Source: Callipepla californica brunnescens
Taxonomy: Eukaryota; Chordata; Aves; Galliformes; Odontophoridae
NCBI GenBank assembly: GCA_023055505.1
Contig: JALIRH010000014.1
Coordinates: 12,674,501 to 12,738,500, forward strand
Reading direction: 5' to 3'
DNA: 64,000 nucleotides
Shown here: positions 1 through 15,300 of the stretch, piece after piece
How the letters are laid out: each line of letters starts with the position of its first letter
Position numbering within the stretch: position 1 is the stretch's first letter
Notes under the pieces: model-generated
Seen by the model: only the letters and a program-made list of their open reading frames with translations
Database searches by the model: none
Told to the model about the DNA's origin: nothing
Program-made: the position numbers and the translations under genes

Positions 1-3000
1 GAGAGGGGATAGGGTTGCTCTCTATAAAAACATCAGAGGGGTAAACACTAGAGAAGAGCTATTGATGCTAAAGGACAACACTGGCATGAGAACAACTGAC
101 AATAAACTCGCCATGAATAAATGCAGAAGGTGAAGCATGGCAAGATTTGTAACTACGACAGGAAAGAAGCTCCGGGATTGTTCTCTGAAGGGAGCACTGG
201 AGCAGAAGCTGTGCTGGTTTGGTGTAGAGCATCACTTTGGTGAGAGCGCACAAGGTGGTGTCAGAGACCACACCCCTTCCTTTACTCACTGGGCAATTCA
301 GGCTTCGAGTTGCACCCTCCTGCACTAACACACCGTCCTGAAATGTGAACAGTGCAACAGCACTCTGTTCCCTGGTTTTATTTCACCATCCACAGCATAA
401 GGGGAAGGTACCTGAAACTTTCCCTTTGTGCCCAGCACTAACCTCATACCTGCAACTCGTTTGCAAGAAAACTGCCCAGGCCTTCTCCTGCACAACTGAA
501 GCATCAATGCCACTGCAGCAAACGAGAAGCAGAAAGGGAGAAGAGAGGAAAGTGCGGGCGCAGCACCCAGGGATCTATTTTGATCACTGGGGCATGCAGA
601 AAACACTCTCACATTTCCTCAGCACACATTTACATTCCTGGAGTCTCCCTCCTCCACTGCTGGGCTGTCTCCAGAGACACCGAACACCTGACACGTCTGA
701 TAGGAATTACATATCTGCAATACAGATACAAAAAACCACCGGGAAATGAATATTTAGTGGACTGCAAGTGCTGCTGCATGTCATTATCCTCCTTGTGTGT
801 GTGTACAATGTGAAAATAGGTGGAGATTGGCATCACATGCTGTTGTGTTTTTTTTTCCTCTTCTCCAACTGGTAGGTGGGAGGTAGTGGCAAACTGGCAA
901 AAAGTGTGAGCATACATAGGAATCTCCACATTTACCTTTTATTTCAGATTTGCAGTGGCAAGGAGATAGTAAACATTTATTGAAGCTACTACGTTCTTGA
1001 GGGGGGAAAATCTTTAGTGGCAAAGACCTGTTTTGATTGGGAACTTTTCTACAAGTTTTCTACCCACTTGCAGACAGAAATCTGTAATTGTCTGCAATGG
1101 ACTGGGGTGAAGCAGTGGGAAAAAAGTGTTGAGAGAGAGCTGGTACATTGGGCTCAGGTGCAAAGAGCACAAAACTCCTGGGTAGGAGCAAACAGACCAA
1201 GTAAGATTCATGGGTGGAGGAAAACTGGGGAAAGCCCTGAGTACTTTAAACTCAAAAAGTAAAAAATTAATTAACGCCACAGGTGATGTTTGCAAAGTGT
1301 GGAGCACATAGTATTATAGGTATAGTGCAGACCTCCTTAGCCCGAGGCTTGGCTCAGTGTAAAAACAGCAGTTACTTCCAGCAATCTGGCAGTCACTGCA
1401 ATGGACAAATACTATGGACCTCGAAAGGCTCAGCCAAGTAAACCACAGCTGAGTCTTTCCTTTTCCATGGCAGCCATGGATGCAGAGCTCTGAGATTACG
1501 AATGGTTCAAACAGTAATATTGCCCCATTCGCATGGGGAGGTATGAGCAGAACACACTGCAGAGCAAAGACAGTGAAGAATTCCCTATCTCATTTCCCAG
1601 CACACAAAAACACGATGAACCATCCTCCAGCCTTGGTGATTATCAGTCTCATGTGGATGCGGAGAACAAGGTTTCAAACTCCCTGGATGAAGAGATTAGA
1701 AAAGGAGAAAGCCTGGTGTAGTGAGCTCTGGAATTGCTGCCAGGTTCTGTAAAACAATTGGGATACGCCAGAAGACTTTGTGCAGCCAGTCTGCATGGGC
1801 AGGGATCCTCTCTTGGCCCCTCCCAGCTTTGTGCTACTGGACTCAGGCCCGAGTTGGGGGATTTTCTGCTTGCTTGTTTGTTACAACATGAATTAATATG
1901 TGCTACACCCTTTTTCTACTCAGAAAAGCCTGTGCTGGGTGTGAAGTAGGGACAACCAGCAGCCAGGTCAACTGGCAGCAAAGGTGAGAAGGGACGAGTG
2001 ATGAGATCAATAACATAAAGGCAGCTCTACACTGGCTTCGGGTTGGCCTGCTTCTTTCCTATGGCATGTCCCCTCTCTTCCTCTTTTTCTTTCTCCCTTT
2101 TGCTGACTCCATGTTATTTCACAGTACTACTCTTCAGCTTATCCTCTCATTCCCATTTGGATTTCAGTCTCTGCTCTAGTGTTCTTTCCTTCAACTCCTG
2201 CATCAAAGAGAGAACAATAATGTTCAGCAGAGGGGCTGCTTCAGTAATGGGGGCACTGAAGTAATCTTTTGATGAGAGAGATTATTCTTCAATACCAGGG
2301 AAGAGATTTTTTACAAAAACTTAGAAACTGTAATAGAACTAAAGGGAGTGGGTTCTGGTATTAAAAGGCTAAGGGAAGAAATCTAACTGAACTAAAACTG
2401 TAGTGCACTTAAAAACAATAAATATGAATACATGAAAGCAAAAGCTAATCAGGTTGAAAAGGTTGTGTATTGAGGACAAAGGATAGTATTATAGGATGAG
2501 TTGTTTCATCTTGCTTAATCCAGAAAAATCACCTGTAGTGGACAGAGTTCTTTTGGAACTAAAATCATTCTTCATCTCTTCCTTTTTTTTTTTTAAAGAA
2601 CATACATAATTAATCTGGGCAAATGTAACTAGGGAGATTTCATCTTTTCATTTTCAAAAACTCCCTAGGTGACAGATGAGAACAGCGAGGGCTCTCTGAA
2701 TGCAGCTTGGGTCATTGCTTCTAGAGAAGGTGAAAGCTGCAATGAGAGACAAAGAAGAACAGACGTACGGTGGAAGCCCCAATATTTTGATAAATATTAA
2801 ACACCTTGTTTGGGATCCTCCTGTCCTAAAACATGACATTGACTCTTCATGGAATGATTCAAAACACAAACATCCTTCATAATCCAGTTGTCTCTTAAGA
2901 AAAAAAAAAAATGTGGCATTTGCTAACGAGGCCATAAATATTGATGCCTTTCTGAGGTCCCCCAGAGCCCTATCATTTCTGCAACTGACTGATTAATAAT

Positions 3001-6000
3001 AGATTAAACACTTTAGATTTGCTTACTCTGAGCTTCGTAACTCTAAGTGCATCTGCTGTGTTGGTTAACAGAAGGGCCTGGGACTGGTGGGTCTGGCAGA
3101 CAAAATAGGAAGATGGCAGCAAATACCTTCAAGGGCCAAAACTCAACCAAAATCAGCAGAAGGACATCAGAGGCTCAGATTAATTCAGTGAGGAGCTTCA
3201 GAACTTGTTTACTACAGATAAGATGTTATGTCCTTGGAATATCTGCAGTGTTTACTACGTTACGAGTCCACATAACATTACACAGCAGACATATAACAAA
3301 CTTTGCATTCATAAACGCCTTTCATTCTAGGAGCACAGAGGAGACTTTGGCTGTGTTTTACCTGGACCAGACTGGTCTCCTTTCAGATGTACAGAACAGT
3401 ACTTCCTTAAATGCAAACTTCAAGGGACTTCTTGGATGTCACACAATATTGAGTCCGTACGAAAGCTGATGAAAGAACCAGGCATTCCTGGTGTTTAAGC
3501 TCGTGTTCAGATCCACTGGAGATTGCTGGCACAGAGGATTTGTTCTAACTCTGCAAGCCGTGAAACACCAGGGAAAATAGCTGGTGTTATTCTCCTTGTT
3601 GATACAATTAATAATCTCATCTATAGTGCTCTCTTAAAAGGAACCAGAAGGCTGTATGAAAAGTCACATCTGCTCTTTTCAGCTCTGAATTCAGTGAGAG
3701 TTTTGCTGCTCATAAGTTGTCTCCACAGCAGCAGTCACACAACCTTGATCTCTAAATGGGCTCAACAGGCAATGCAGCTAGGTCCCCTCCCACACAAAGG
3801 CCAAAGACATGCTTCATTGCTCTGAAGACTGTCTGCCCATTTCTGGTGTGAAACTGGAAGGAACAGAGGATGCATGGGGAGGATGCCCAAAGTGAGCCCA
3901 CGGTGCTCCACTCACACAGTCCTGTCTGCAAGAAACTGCCTCTGCATGTCTGGCTTTTCTCTTTTCTCTTCAAGCCCTTACAAACAATTCTAAAAAAGCC
4001 TCAACCAAGCCAGAGCAATTATCCATGTGCTTCACAGCAATTCACTGCCATTCAGCCCTCTGCCCACGCACATATGCAGACACAGTATTAACCATGCCCA
4101 ACAAAGCAGCTAGAAACATGCTTAATGTTAAACTTAAGTGGAAACTGAGAAGTCCCTAGCTGGGTGTGCATTGCTTTCTGCCTGCTTTTTCTCTGTGGCA
4201 CCTGGGCACACAGGGCTCCGAGCCTTGTCCCTAAACCCAAAGTCTTGCTCCACTGTGAGTACAGGGTGCAGGTGGCAGCTGCCTCCCAGTAGCATCTGAA
4301 TTAAGTAAAAATAAAGAAAATGAGCAGTCTTCTTACTGTTCAGATTTGAACAAATAGGATGTGAACACTCAGGACTGGTGGGCAATATCTTCCTTAGTAA
4401 GTGCTACATCCCCTTCACCGCCATTCCACAGCATTACAGATCCACACATATCCTTCTCTGAAACGCAGAAACTGCTTCTGCAGGTTTACCTTCTGAAAAA
4501 CATGGATTGCTTCAGAATTCTTTCTAACTAGCAGGAGCTTCTGTGTTACCACACTGAATTGTAGCTATCACTTCCATAGTGTAAGCTGCTTGGTGCCTTA
4601 AAAGCATTTCTAACTTAATAGGGTCAGGCACCTTGGAACGAGTGCCAAGGAGAAGGAGGGCAGAGCTGAGTCTGAGCTGACATGGCTATGCCATAGCTAT
4701 GTGATTCCCTGCCTGCTCCCAAGGCAGCTCTGCTCCACGGAGTTAATTGCACAGCAGCAAACTGAAGGAAATGGAATGTCTGCCTCCTCTGATCAGGGCA
4801 TTTGCAGGACCTGAGATGGTCGCTGCAGGACTGCTCAGCAAGGGAACAGCAGAGCTTCCTACAGAAATGCACGACTGCTTAGAGAGAAGGGACAACTTTT
4901 CTTAGACACCTTAAAGCACAACTTTTTCACCTACAGGTCTGACTTGTAGGTGGGATGGGAAAGCCATCTTTAGTCGTACTGATCCAATGCCTCACAGAAA
5001 GGGATGCTCCAGAGAGAGGTGGCAGCAAGTGCAGAGGAATCAATCCTCACGGGGAAAACACAAGGTAAAAAGGCTTCCTCTTGGTCCTTTTCTCTGGGAG
5101 TTAGTTATAACTCACAGATGGTGACTGCAGATCTGCTGCCAGTCAGCAGATGCATCCCCAGAACTGCAGTCCTAGTCCAATCTAGCTCAGAGAGACTCTG
5201 CAATCACCACTGAGAACTTTCCTGGCCACCAGTCACCAAGTTCATTACTGTTTGGGGCACAAAGCTTCCAAGCAGGCTTTGCTCAAGCACCAGTACGAAA
5301 AATGCTTTCAAAAAAGAAGTGGAAGGAGCTTTTGTAGGAAGTGTTCACCACTGTTTGTGTTTATTCATTAGCTTGCATACCACTGTTTCTCTACAGCAGC
5401 TCTGAGCTTTCCTACATGGTGAACTGCAGGCCTTATTTCTTTTTATATCATTCCTCATCTAGCTTTTATTTTTCCCCATCAGAAATTCAGCCACAGGAAA
5501 CATGGTGTTGGATTTTCAGTCCCCTACCCTAGGGCCTCATTATCTGTCTCCAACCTTGTTTATTTACATTTCAAGGGAGAGGTTGGCAGAGAAAACATGA
5601 GAGTTTCATTGCAGACTGAGATCAGCCAGTTTTCTGTGTGTACAAAATCCCACATTTCACACTGCAAAGACAGAAGATGTGGCAGGGAGGAAAACTCAGG
5701 TGCTGTGGACAGCATCTCCCTTTGCACTGTATCTGGACAGCCTTGGACAATTTCTCTTTGAAAACAAAAAAGGAACCACCAACCAATGCTGTCTCTCAAG
5801 TCCTCCACCCTCACTTTCCAATTCACAGCTTCTCTTTCTGTTTCTTGTCTCTCATTTTCTCTGATCTCCAGGAGGACAGGAGGAGAATCTATTGCTGCTG
5901 TTCCTTTACTAACCTCTTATGAACTTTTCTTCAACAACATATTAAAATCTTCCCCTTAAAAATACTCAGCATATCAGTTCTACTTCCAAGCAGGCAGTGG

Positions 6001-6210
6001 CAGAAGGAAGTAAATCCTCACGTATCTTCTCAATTAATTAAATTTTAGGGCTAGTGAGCTGCGTAGTGGCCACCTTTGTACCTACCATGAGAGGTTAAGT
6101 GGCCCTCAGGACTGGGGTATATGGGCCATCCGTGGTACTTTGTAAGTCACTCAAGCCTAGAACATAATTGTGTCTCCTCACCACATCTGGATGAGTAAAC
6201 AAGACAATGC
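1..6210 (-). other. GRIA1 intron 2, left-edge segment without genes
   Basis: This is intronic sequence of GRIA1, given that the gene runs right to left. I see no exon, RNA gene or recognisable transposable element. It contains short T/A homopolymers (for example about 2581-2594 and 2900-2911). The open frames on both strands are short and carry no recognised motif. The GRIA1 exon 3 peptide (around the VYAIFGFY motif) was looked for in the available frames and not found. Confidence 0.7.
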
Positions 6211-6342
6211 TCATAGAATCAGTAAGACTGGAGAAGGCCACTAAGATTATGAAATCCAGCCATCAGCCCACCACCACCATGCCCACTAACCATGTTCCTA
6301 AGGCCATATCTACCCTTTTCTTGAAAACTAAAGATGATGCCC
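6211..6342 (-). mobile_element. CR1 LINE 3'-end fragment
   Basis: The sequence starts with TCATAGAATCAGTAAGACTGG and continues through a segment matching the CR1 3' UTR in reverse orientation: AAGATTATGAAATCCAGCC, then the CACCACCATGCCCACTAACC stretch, then CTTGAAAACTAAAGATGATG. The CR1 3' end is therefore on the left and the element lies on the minus strand. It is severely 5'-truncated, as is usual for CR1, and visibly diverged, so it is an old insertion. The right boundary is approximate. Confidence 0.8.
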
Positions 6343-9300
6343 CTTACACAGCATCTGTCTGTGTTCTGAGCCCCACAGTCATAGGGCAGTTGCACATGAC
6401 TGTCCTCCCTGCAGTGGTCTCTGTAAGGACAGAAACGAGGTCACAAGCTGGGTCACTGGGACCAAACTGGGCCCTGTCAGCCTCGTACATGACAGCTGAG
6501 AGAGTAGGAGGCACTGCCAGTCTGTTGTGTGAACAGGGAAGCAATCTGCTACGTGCAAAAAGGACAACCAAGCACCTGCCTCCTGCTCAGCCCCCAGCGT
6601 ACATCTGGCTCACCCAGGATGCTGCCAGCCCTCACCAAAGCACTGCTGAAGTTAGAGTGGCACTTCACAGGGGAAGGGGTAGGTAGATGACATCTCCTGT
6701 GTTTTCAACTTCTGACATTTTTATAAGGTGATACAGCTCTGTTCAAACCTCATCCATTACTGGGGAAAGGTTTCTGGACATACCGTGCTGTAACAGCTAA
6801 TCCACTTGAGGTTTGTGTGGTTTTTCATCTTTTTTCTTAATACAATATTCCCCAAACTACCTCCCGGCTGATTTTACTGGGCATTTCTTTTTCTTTTTTT
6901 TTTTTTAATTAAAAGTGCATACATTTTTCAGCAAGAAATTTCAATAATTGAGCTGCAAGGAGATCCTCAGATGTGAGATCTTGATTTTGCAAGTGCCCGG
7001 AGGAAACAATTTGGGAAATCCGCACTGCAAACAACTGGGAAAATAAGTGGACAAGTTGCATCAACAGGATGAAATATTAATTAAAAGGAGAGCAACTTGG
7101 CAGCGAGAAAGAGAAATGCAGAGTGAACTTGGTGGGAGGCTGCAGCCACCGTCTGTGTGTACGAGTACAGTAATTTTGCAGCCCACTTCAAAACGGAGGT
7201 CCCCAAATGGTGTCTGAGATCTTACAGGATGCTATTTCATTTACATGATTCAGCACCCATCAGCTGCTGTCTAAGTGGGATTTGTGCCTGAAGTGGAGCC
7301 ACAGCAACTGCAGGAGATATAATGGCCATAAAAGCGTTTGCACAGGCACAGAGCGTCTCCAATGATTTAGACTCTCCATTTGCCTTATAAGCGTTGGTCC
7401 AAATTCACAGCAGCAAGAACTGAGGGAAAGAGATTTACATAAACCACCTGCAGGGTTACTTAGGGATTTTTCTCTCTGAAAATTAATGCATGGGGTCTCA
7501 CTACTGAATCAGGGAGGCAGACAATTCTCCTGGCTCTGGTAGTTCTTAGCACAGGGCTTGCAAAGGTGAGTGAGATCCACAAAGAGACCCAGTAAGTGAG
7601 ATCCAGGTCCTGGAATTATTTGATTTTAGATCACATGATCATTTTTTGCTTTTTCAGTAAGATATACACCTTCAACTTTAAAAGTTAAAAAAAAAACCAA
7701 CCTTATCTAAAAACACAGGTTTTCAGTACTGAAGAAAAAGCAGATTAATAAAAAAGTGCTTCAATTCAATGTAGCGTTAAATATGCATGACTTGTAAAAC
7801 AAGCCTATGGTTTTGAAAGCCTGATTGATAGTTGTTAACTGAATGCTTTCAGGCAGCATAGACAAGAGTTGCAGTGGCCACGAAAGGCTCCTCAACCACA
7901 TCCGTCCCCATGAACTCATCCCATTGCCAGTGTACTGATGGCTTCCAGCATTCCTGACTGCACTGTAAGGCCGTGAGTTGTCACGGCGTTGTGAATTAAC
8001 CACATGCACATCTGGATGCACAGTGAGACTGAAAGGTTATCATCCATGTTTTGACTTCACCTGCTGGGTGAATTTCTCTCCAATTTATTATTTTTTTTTC
8101 CATAGTGAGGATGTAAGGGGTAGCAGATTTCAGTTTTTGACAGCACCTGGCCTAGAGAAATGAAACCCAGTAGGTAAGGAAAAACCCTTCAGGAATTTCA
8201 GAAAACAGAATACATTGGGCACCGAAGCACACACTCTGCATTGACTATAGGAAGAGGATAAGTCACACAGACTAACAAAGAGACTCACTATAGCCATGTG
8301 TAGGAACACAGCATTTTATCAAGGCAATTTAAAGTTAGCTATTAAATACTGTAAATATCATTTAAAAGAAGTGAATCAGGTGAGCAGGGGGAAAAAAAGA
8401 GTCTCAGAAGGACTATGAGAGCCTGCAGAAGTTATACAGCTGCACAGAACCCCCAGGGGCTATTATTTACTGTCTTGAAAAGGAAACATGGATATTTACA
8501 TAACCACTGAACTGTAATATGGTCCCATGAAAGAAATCAGTTTGCCTGGAAGATGCCCTTGTAATGCAGACCTTAATGATCCCCACAACTGCCAAGTCAA
8601 GTCCCTTTTCTCCCTGAGCAAAAATCCAGTAGTTTTCTGCTGATGTTGTACAAAATAGCCCTTTCACAAAAAAAAAAGATTCAAGAGAGGAGGTACCCTA
8701 GGTACCAGTTATCCTCAGAACTGGCTCATCTCTGCCCTAAGCATCACCAGCAGCCACCCCTCCAGCCTGCCTGTCAGCTCTCCATTCACCACTATCACGT
8801 TCAGTCCACCCCTAAACCAGACTGCTGGGCAGAGCTCTGAATATCCAGCACCAGCTATCATCACCTACAGAAGTCACTCCTGGATGTCCAGGGCACCAAG
8901 ACTGAATTTCACAGCTCATCTCAGTGTGGGGACCTAACTGCCTCACAGTCACATGGTTTTCTTTCAGATAAGAGGTAGGATGCTGTTTTAACCCTGACAG
9001 CGATGCCCTGCAAAGGTCAATGTGTGGGAAGATGCAGAAAGAACTGAGCGGTGTGATGATGTCTTTTTCTAAATATCACAGCAGATACTGCTGTAGATTA
9101 ATTGCACTTGGCAGTTTCATTAACAGAGCCGCATAGTGAGGTTGGATGCTCCCATCTGATCTTCAGGGATCAGGAAATAAAATGGTCTTTTCTGGTACTG
9201 CGTGCGGGAGATGGAGAGATTGTTCCTGGAAGTATTGTTGGGAACTGGAAGGGGGATTTCGAGGAAACAGTGTCACAGCAAACAGTATCCTCCGGTCACT

Positions 9301-12300
9301 GCCGTGTGTGCAAACCACTCTCCTGGGATACCTGCTGGGAGGTCAGGAGCTGTCTGCTTGGCAGCGCAGTCCTGTCTAGTGCAGAGCAAAAATAAATCTT
9401 TGGCTTCAGTTGCAATCCTTGCTGAGAGCATCACTGTGCCAGCAGACAGCCCCACGTGGACAGCACCACAGCAGAGGTTTCTCCAAAGCATCCTCTGCTT
9501 AAACAGAGCCACGCGGGCCCTGATGTCACTACTGGCACACAGGTCATTCCCTGCAATCTCTTTCATTTTGGAAGAGACAAAAGCTTTGGAAACCCTGTGC
9601 AGACAGAGCCATTCACAGAGAAACCCCGGATATTTGTGTTCACTTTGCAGAACTCCAGTCTTGCACAAAGCTCTCCTTAGCAACAGGGCTCCTGCTGCAG
9701 GATCTGCCGCTGCTTTCATCCTCTCCTCTATCACCAGCAGAATGTAGAATCTGCATCTCCGCCTGCTAAGACCAGTGCGGAGCTTAACCCTGTGCAGACT
9801 ACAGCGCTGCCACAACACCAGAGCTGCAGCTCTTCAGACAGCAGCGCACTGAGCTTACGCTTGGACTTCCTACCTCATTTACTTCCCCTGTGGCAGCCAG
9901 ATTAAGCCACATAGGGCTGGAGCATCCACGAGCTCTTGCTCCTGAAGCAATGGGAAGTGAAGCACAGAGGGACACGGGGAGGATGGGATAGTCCCACAGA
10001 CATGCCCTGCTGCCAGCAGGCTGAAGCACAATGCCAGGCGTCATCGCACATTGGTGGCAGCATGTGTGTGTGGGGGACTGAGCGTTCTGGGAAGCAAAGC
10101 AGAGGGACAGCACATCCTAGCACAGCGTTCACAGTACACGGGCCATATGTTTCTGGAAATGTCAGAATAAGAATCGCAATAGAAGATGGAAAATTACTTC
10201 TTGATCCCTTCTCATTCCTCTAAGTGTGCTTTTTTGTCTGCAGTGATGTTTGAATTTATCTCACTGTGAAAGCTGAGTCAGGGCTGAGGAAAGATCAGAA
10301 GGAAGGCTTGGGATGCTGCCACAGAAAACTAATGGCCTTTACCAACGTCCCACAGCCCCAGTACTGAAATGGATGGACCAAAGTTATGAACAAAATTTGG
10401 TGCTTAAATATCTGCAAGGTCAGATGCTCCATATTACTCTTATTTTTATTCACCATATATTTCCCAAACACTTACTTTCCATATAAGTCTTTGGTTCTAT
10501 GCTGATGCTATTCATTTAAACATATACGGAAATTATGTACAACAAAGACATGGAAAATGCCTTCCCATTAGGGGCATAATTTGCCATTCCAACTATTTTC
10601 TAAAGCAATTGCTTACTAGGACAACATGCAACGGACTGAGGAGATTTATGTAGTCCCCATTCTTGTTACATCCAGAATGAAGTTGATCTGAGCTATCCAA
10701 TACTGTGGTACAAGCTATTTAAACTAACTACCAAATAGCTCTCTTTGGCTTGCAGTTATGGGTGGATGTACTTCACTTTTAATGCCCAGGTAAAATCAGC
10801 TCCACTGCTGATGGCATGAAATGTGTATGCAGAAAAAGGAACACCATCCTCATTCATCAGACACACCGTTGGTGTGTTGGTGCTCCACATTCTTGTCATG
10901 ACAGAATAGTTCCCCCTTGAAGACTTCAAAGAGACACACCTTTAGATTTGCAAAGGAACAAGAAACATGAAAGCACAAGAGAAGTGAGGAAGGGAGCATG
11001 ACTGGCTGTAATCATAAGACAGGAGTTTACACTGGCCATGAATAATGCAACAGTTCTGCCCCCGGAGAGCTGGAGCCTTGGAAAAATGTTTTCTCCAGAT
11101 CTAATGGCTGAAACAATCCATTACAGGTGCCACGAGAGGCATCTGTCTCCATTTACATCCCCATTTGAACAGATCCGGCAGCTACAAATTGTGCACTCAT
11201 CAAAGGTCCACGAGCAACTCGTGGCAGCCAGCAAGCCCTGAGAGCTGTAAGGAGTTTCCAACCCATGAAAGGCCAAAAGGTCAGATGAAACCCTTGGCCA
11301 CATCTCAGAGTATGTTGTAGAATGTGCAAAGGCATCAAAAAGGTTAAAATAACATTCTGGGTCATGGATGGCTTGAGGTACACAGACAATAAGTAGAGCA
11401 GAACTGTGGAGCTTGAAGAGGAAACGACTTCCAGGGGTTTTACAGACATCCATAATAAGAGGAATGGTTGGGAAAAGGTGAATAAGACACCAGTGTACCT
11501 TATTTCTCACTGGAAAAAATTAGGGGAACACACCAAAGTGGTCAGGCAGTAGGCTTAAGACAGAAGAGGTATTTTTCCATCTGGTACAGCAATAAATCCA
11601 ACTATGCCAGTTGAGTTTCAGAATAAATAAACCCCAAAAGACAATACAAATGTTCAAGGGGTAGCTCCACTGCTAGCCATTAACCACGATAATCCAGATG
11701 CACACTCCAAGCAGAGGGAACCCTTACACTCCAGATAGCACCAAATGAGGTTAAGTGTCATTTGTACACTTCCCTTAAACATCTGCTACACACAGTTCTT
11801 AAAGACAATGTAATGAATGACTACCTCAGTATTTGGTTGGGCCCAGCGTAGTGGATTCTGTATTAGCAAAAACAGCAAAAAAGACTTTTTATAACTTGGC
11901 ACTCATGTTATACACAATGAGAATCTGGTATTTCTCTACAAGTATGCTTTGTTTGTTCAGATGTGATGGACACAATCACATGGAGGAGTAAGGACCGTTT
12001 CACCGTCAGCTATATTAGATCTGTTATTTATGCACACATACACAGTATGCAGAATAAAATGCAAATCTTAGAGCAAACTTGAGCCTCATTTTAAATCTTA
12101 AACCAGTATGTAAACAAGCTCCTTCATTATTTCTGGGAGAAACTAATTAGTGGTTTAAAGGTATTAGAAGAACATATTGAAAGACCAAACCCTGATGGAC
12201 AACAGCATGAATTGCCTTCTTATCTGATTGTTGCTATAGTTTGCTCTCATCTACACTGAGCAGCTTTTGAACCACACGACGTTGTGAGCTTTCTTCCTCA

Positions 12301-15300
12301 TTTTTTTTTTCCAGACCCTTCAGCCTCTATGAAAGGGTTGGTCTCCTCCTTTTACACTCAGTTTAAATGATCAGGCTTTTAATGGGCTGCTGTGCTTCGT
12401 TGTCAGGCACTGTTTTTTTCTAATGAATGCTACATAGATTCTTTGTACAAATACGTTCTCACTGCCTTCTTTCATCCTTAAGACATAACATCAACAAGAA
12501 ATAACTTCTTATGCTAAATATACACATAAAACACAAGTATTTACCCTATTTTCTAGTTATGATTTTTGTGTACCTTCTAAAACATGACAAAATATCTTGA
12601 AAATTATCTAGTTATTTTCCACAGATTTTTCCAATTTACCCTCCAAAAAACACTGCACTCATGTTGATTGCCTGTGGTCAGGTTTGGGATCCCTAGGCAA
12701 AGGACCAGTTCTGTTCTGGCTTACTTGGAGCAGTGCCATCCAAAGCTCTGGGTCTCACTATGAGCTGATGTAACTGAGGATATCCAGATTCAATTCCCAT
12801 TTTCAAAGAAACATTCTAATGAATTCTGTAGGAAAACAAGATTTTTGGGGGGGATTCTGTGCTCTGTGGTGTTCTCCAGTAGCATCAGCACCGCTGTTCT
12901 GAATTGGGAACTGTTTTTTCTGCCCTCAAGTCTTTGCCAAAGTGAATTGCCAAATCACCTCCCAAGCTCAGGAGAATCCCTCATCCAGGGGGAATGGGTC
13001 TTCTTAACCAGCTGCCTCCTCCCAAACAAGTGGGCTGGCATCAGATTGAGAATGCAAGACCAGACCCAAAGCAGAAAACAGCCTTGATGTTCACTGACTT
13101 AACACTACAAAGGACTCATCATTGTTGTCTGAACTCAGTGGGAAACAGCCTATGCCTGTCCCCAGAACACCTTCCTCTGACTTAGATCCTGGCCTAATGC
13201 TTCCCTTTGTCCTTTCTGTCCTTTTCTCTGTCTCTCCTTTTATCTTTTTTTTTTTTTTCCCTCCTTCAAGACTTTTTTCAGTCAACCCTAAGGAGACAGC
13301 CCCACTCTTATTTGCTAAAATAACTAGTAGTTAAATGACTGACATTTAAAGCAATATCTTCAGCTTCAACGTTGATCCACAGGGAGAAGATACAGCGATG
13401 AGTGTGTGGGGAGAAGGAGGAATAGGATATGGATCATGCTTTTGAGAGGTTTTTTTCCCTTCAGGCTGTCTTCAGACTCCAGCAGACATTACTTCTGCTA
13501 GAGCTCTTGTGGAGAACACATTTCTAAGTGGGAGACAGACAGAGGGCAGTCCAAGTAACATTGGACTGAAGCATTGATCAAATGAAAGGTCATTACACTG
13601 GAAGCCTCAACAAGGAGAACCTACCCCTTTGGCTACCTGCTTTTCTCCCTTTGTGAGTCAGTACTGCAAGATCACTCTGAACTGCATCAGCATATGCAAA
13701 AGTTAGCCAGCACCTGATAGGCAGCACACAGTGCTGCAGAGGATTGAAGTACATTAACTGAGATTGGACATCTCTAGAACAAATACACATACAGATTTGT
13801 GCCATTGAGCTTCCTGTACTCCTGCGACATCATAGAAACTCCCAAGGTTTTCCCTTCCCCCAGTAAACTGCAAGTAACACACCAGCTGGGACACCAGTAA
13901 CTATCGGCATCCCTACCACAGCCAGCTTTCCAGCTCATAGAAGTGAACTCAAGGCAAACTTTCACACAGACCTTGTCTACCTGCTTTCCCCCATGGAGCA
14001 GGGTACAATGATGCCTTCAAAAGAGCTTCAGCAAAGCACCTGTTGGTGGTCTGCTCTGTTCTAGTTTGTCGGGGGGAGACAGACCTTCGCACTCACACCT
14101 GCAAAATTCACTCACTCATCTAGGTGAGATTTTTCCATCTTTCACCAAAAAATTTTCTCTTACAAGCAAGGAATGTGGTGAGCCAGCTGCCACCTAATTA
14201 ACAGATGGGCTATTCATATGGTTTTCCAATTCCCTTGGAATTTCACAGGATGAACTGGCCTGTGGGAGAGCTTTTCTACCAAGATTTAAACATAATGCCT
14301 GAAAAACACAAGGAACCAGCTTCTCCGCCACTACCATGTAAGGTTCTACTATTTAATATGCTCCAGCTTTATTTCCACGTGGAACAAGTTTGAATAGTAA
14401 CAGCAATAATCCTTGTTTATGATTACACACGAAGAATGAGGGCAAGATTCATCACTGTAAAGGAAAATTGCACCCAATGCCATTTGGCTGAAATCTCCCA
14501 AAGAACCAACTCTCTGCCTGTGTCTATTCCTCACTCAGGAGAACCTCTTGCAGCACCTCTGTGTGCTAATGTGTAATATGTATAACATATAAAATGCATA
14601 TCTGCATTTAGTGAGCCACTTGAAACCTCATACCACTCCTCTCGTGGTAATACTATGCACCAAGATGAAGAAAAAATGACACCAAAAACACCTCCCCAGC
14701 CAACGTAGCTCTGTTGTTTTTTCCCAGTCCTCCAAAACAGCCCAGAGCAAAAATTTTGGTGCCCTTCCCAGTAAGCAGCTACTAAAGGAATTCTCACTGG
14801 ACATGGGCACCTAATGGTATATGCAAAGAAGTACTCTACAACCCACTGCAAGGACGTGATGAACGTGTGGCAGTGAGTAGAGAGTAGTTGGTGTCGGATG
14901 TATTAGTTTGGAAGTAGAGGGACCGTGGGTGTTTATCACTATTACTCAGTGATGACAAGCCAAAAGCAGTTGTGGAAAACCTAATCAGCAGCTGATTCAC
15001 CTCCATTCTGAGATGCTCAGCTGGGGTATCCATAGGCATACCTGACAATTTGAATGGTTCTGATTTTTTAATACACAAGTGATGGGGTTAACAGTGCTAA
15101 CAAATTGCATCATCTACTCATATGCAGTTTGTTTTTTAAAGGTTTAGGGAACAATGTGCTGATGATTCCAAGGGAGCTGGGCTGGAAACCCTCTCAGAAC
15201 ATAACCTTAGTACAGAAATAGGTTGCTAGCCAAAACATCAAATACTGTGAGACACAATAAAAATCACAGAAGCCACTGCTTCAGCACTGTCCCTGCACAA

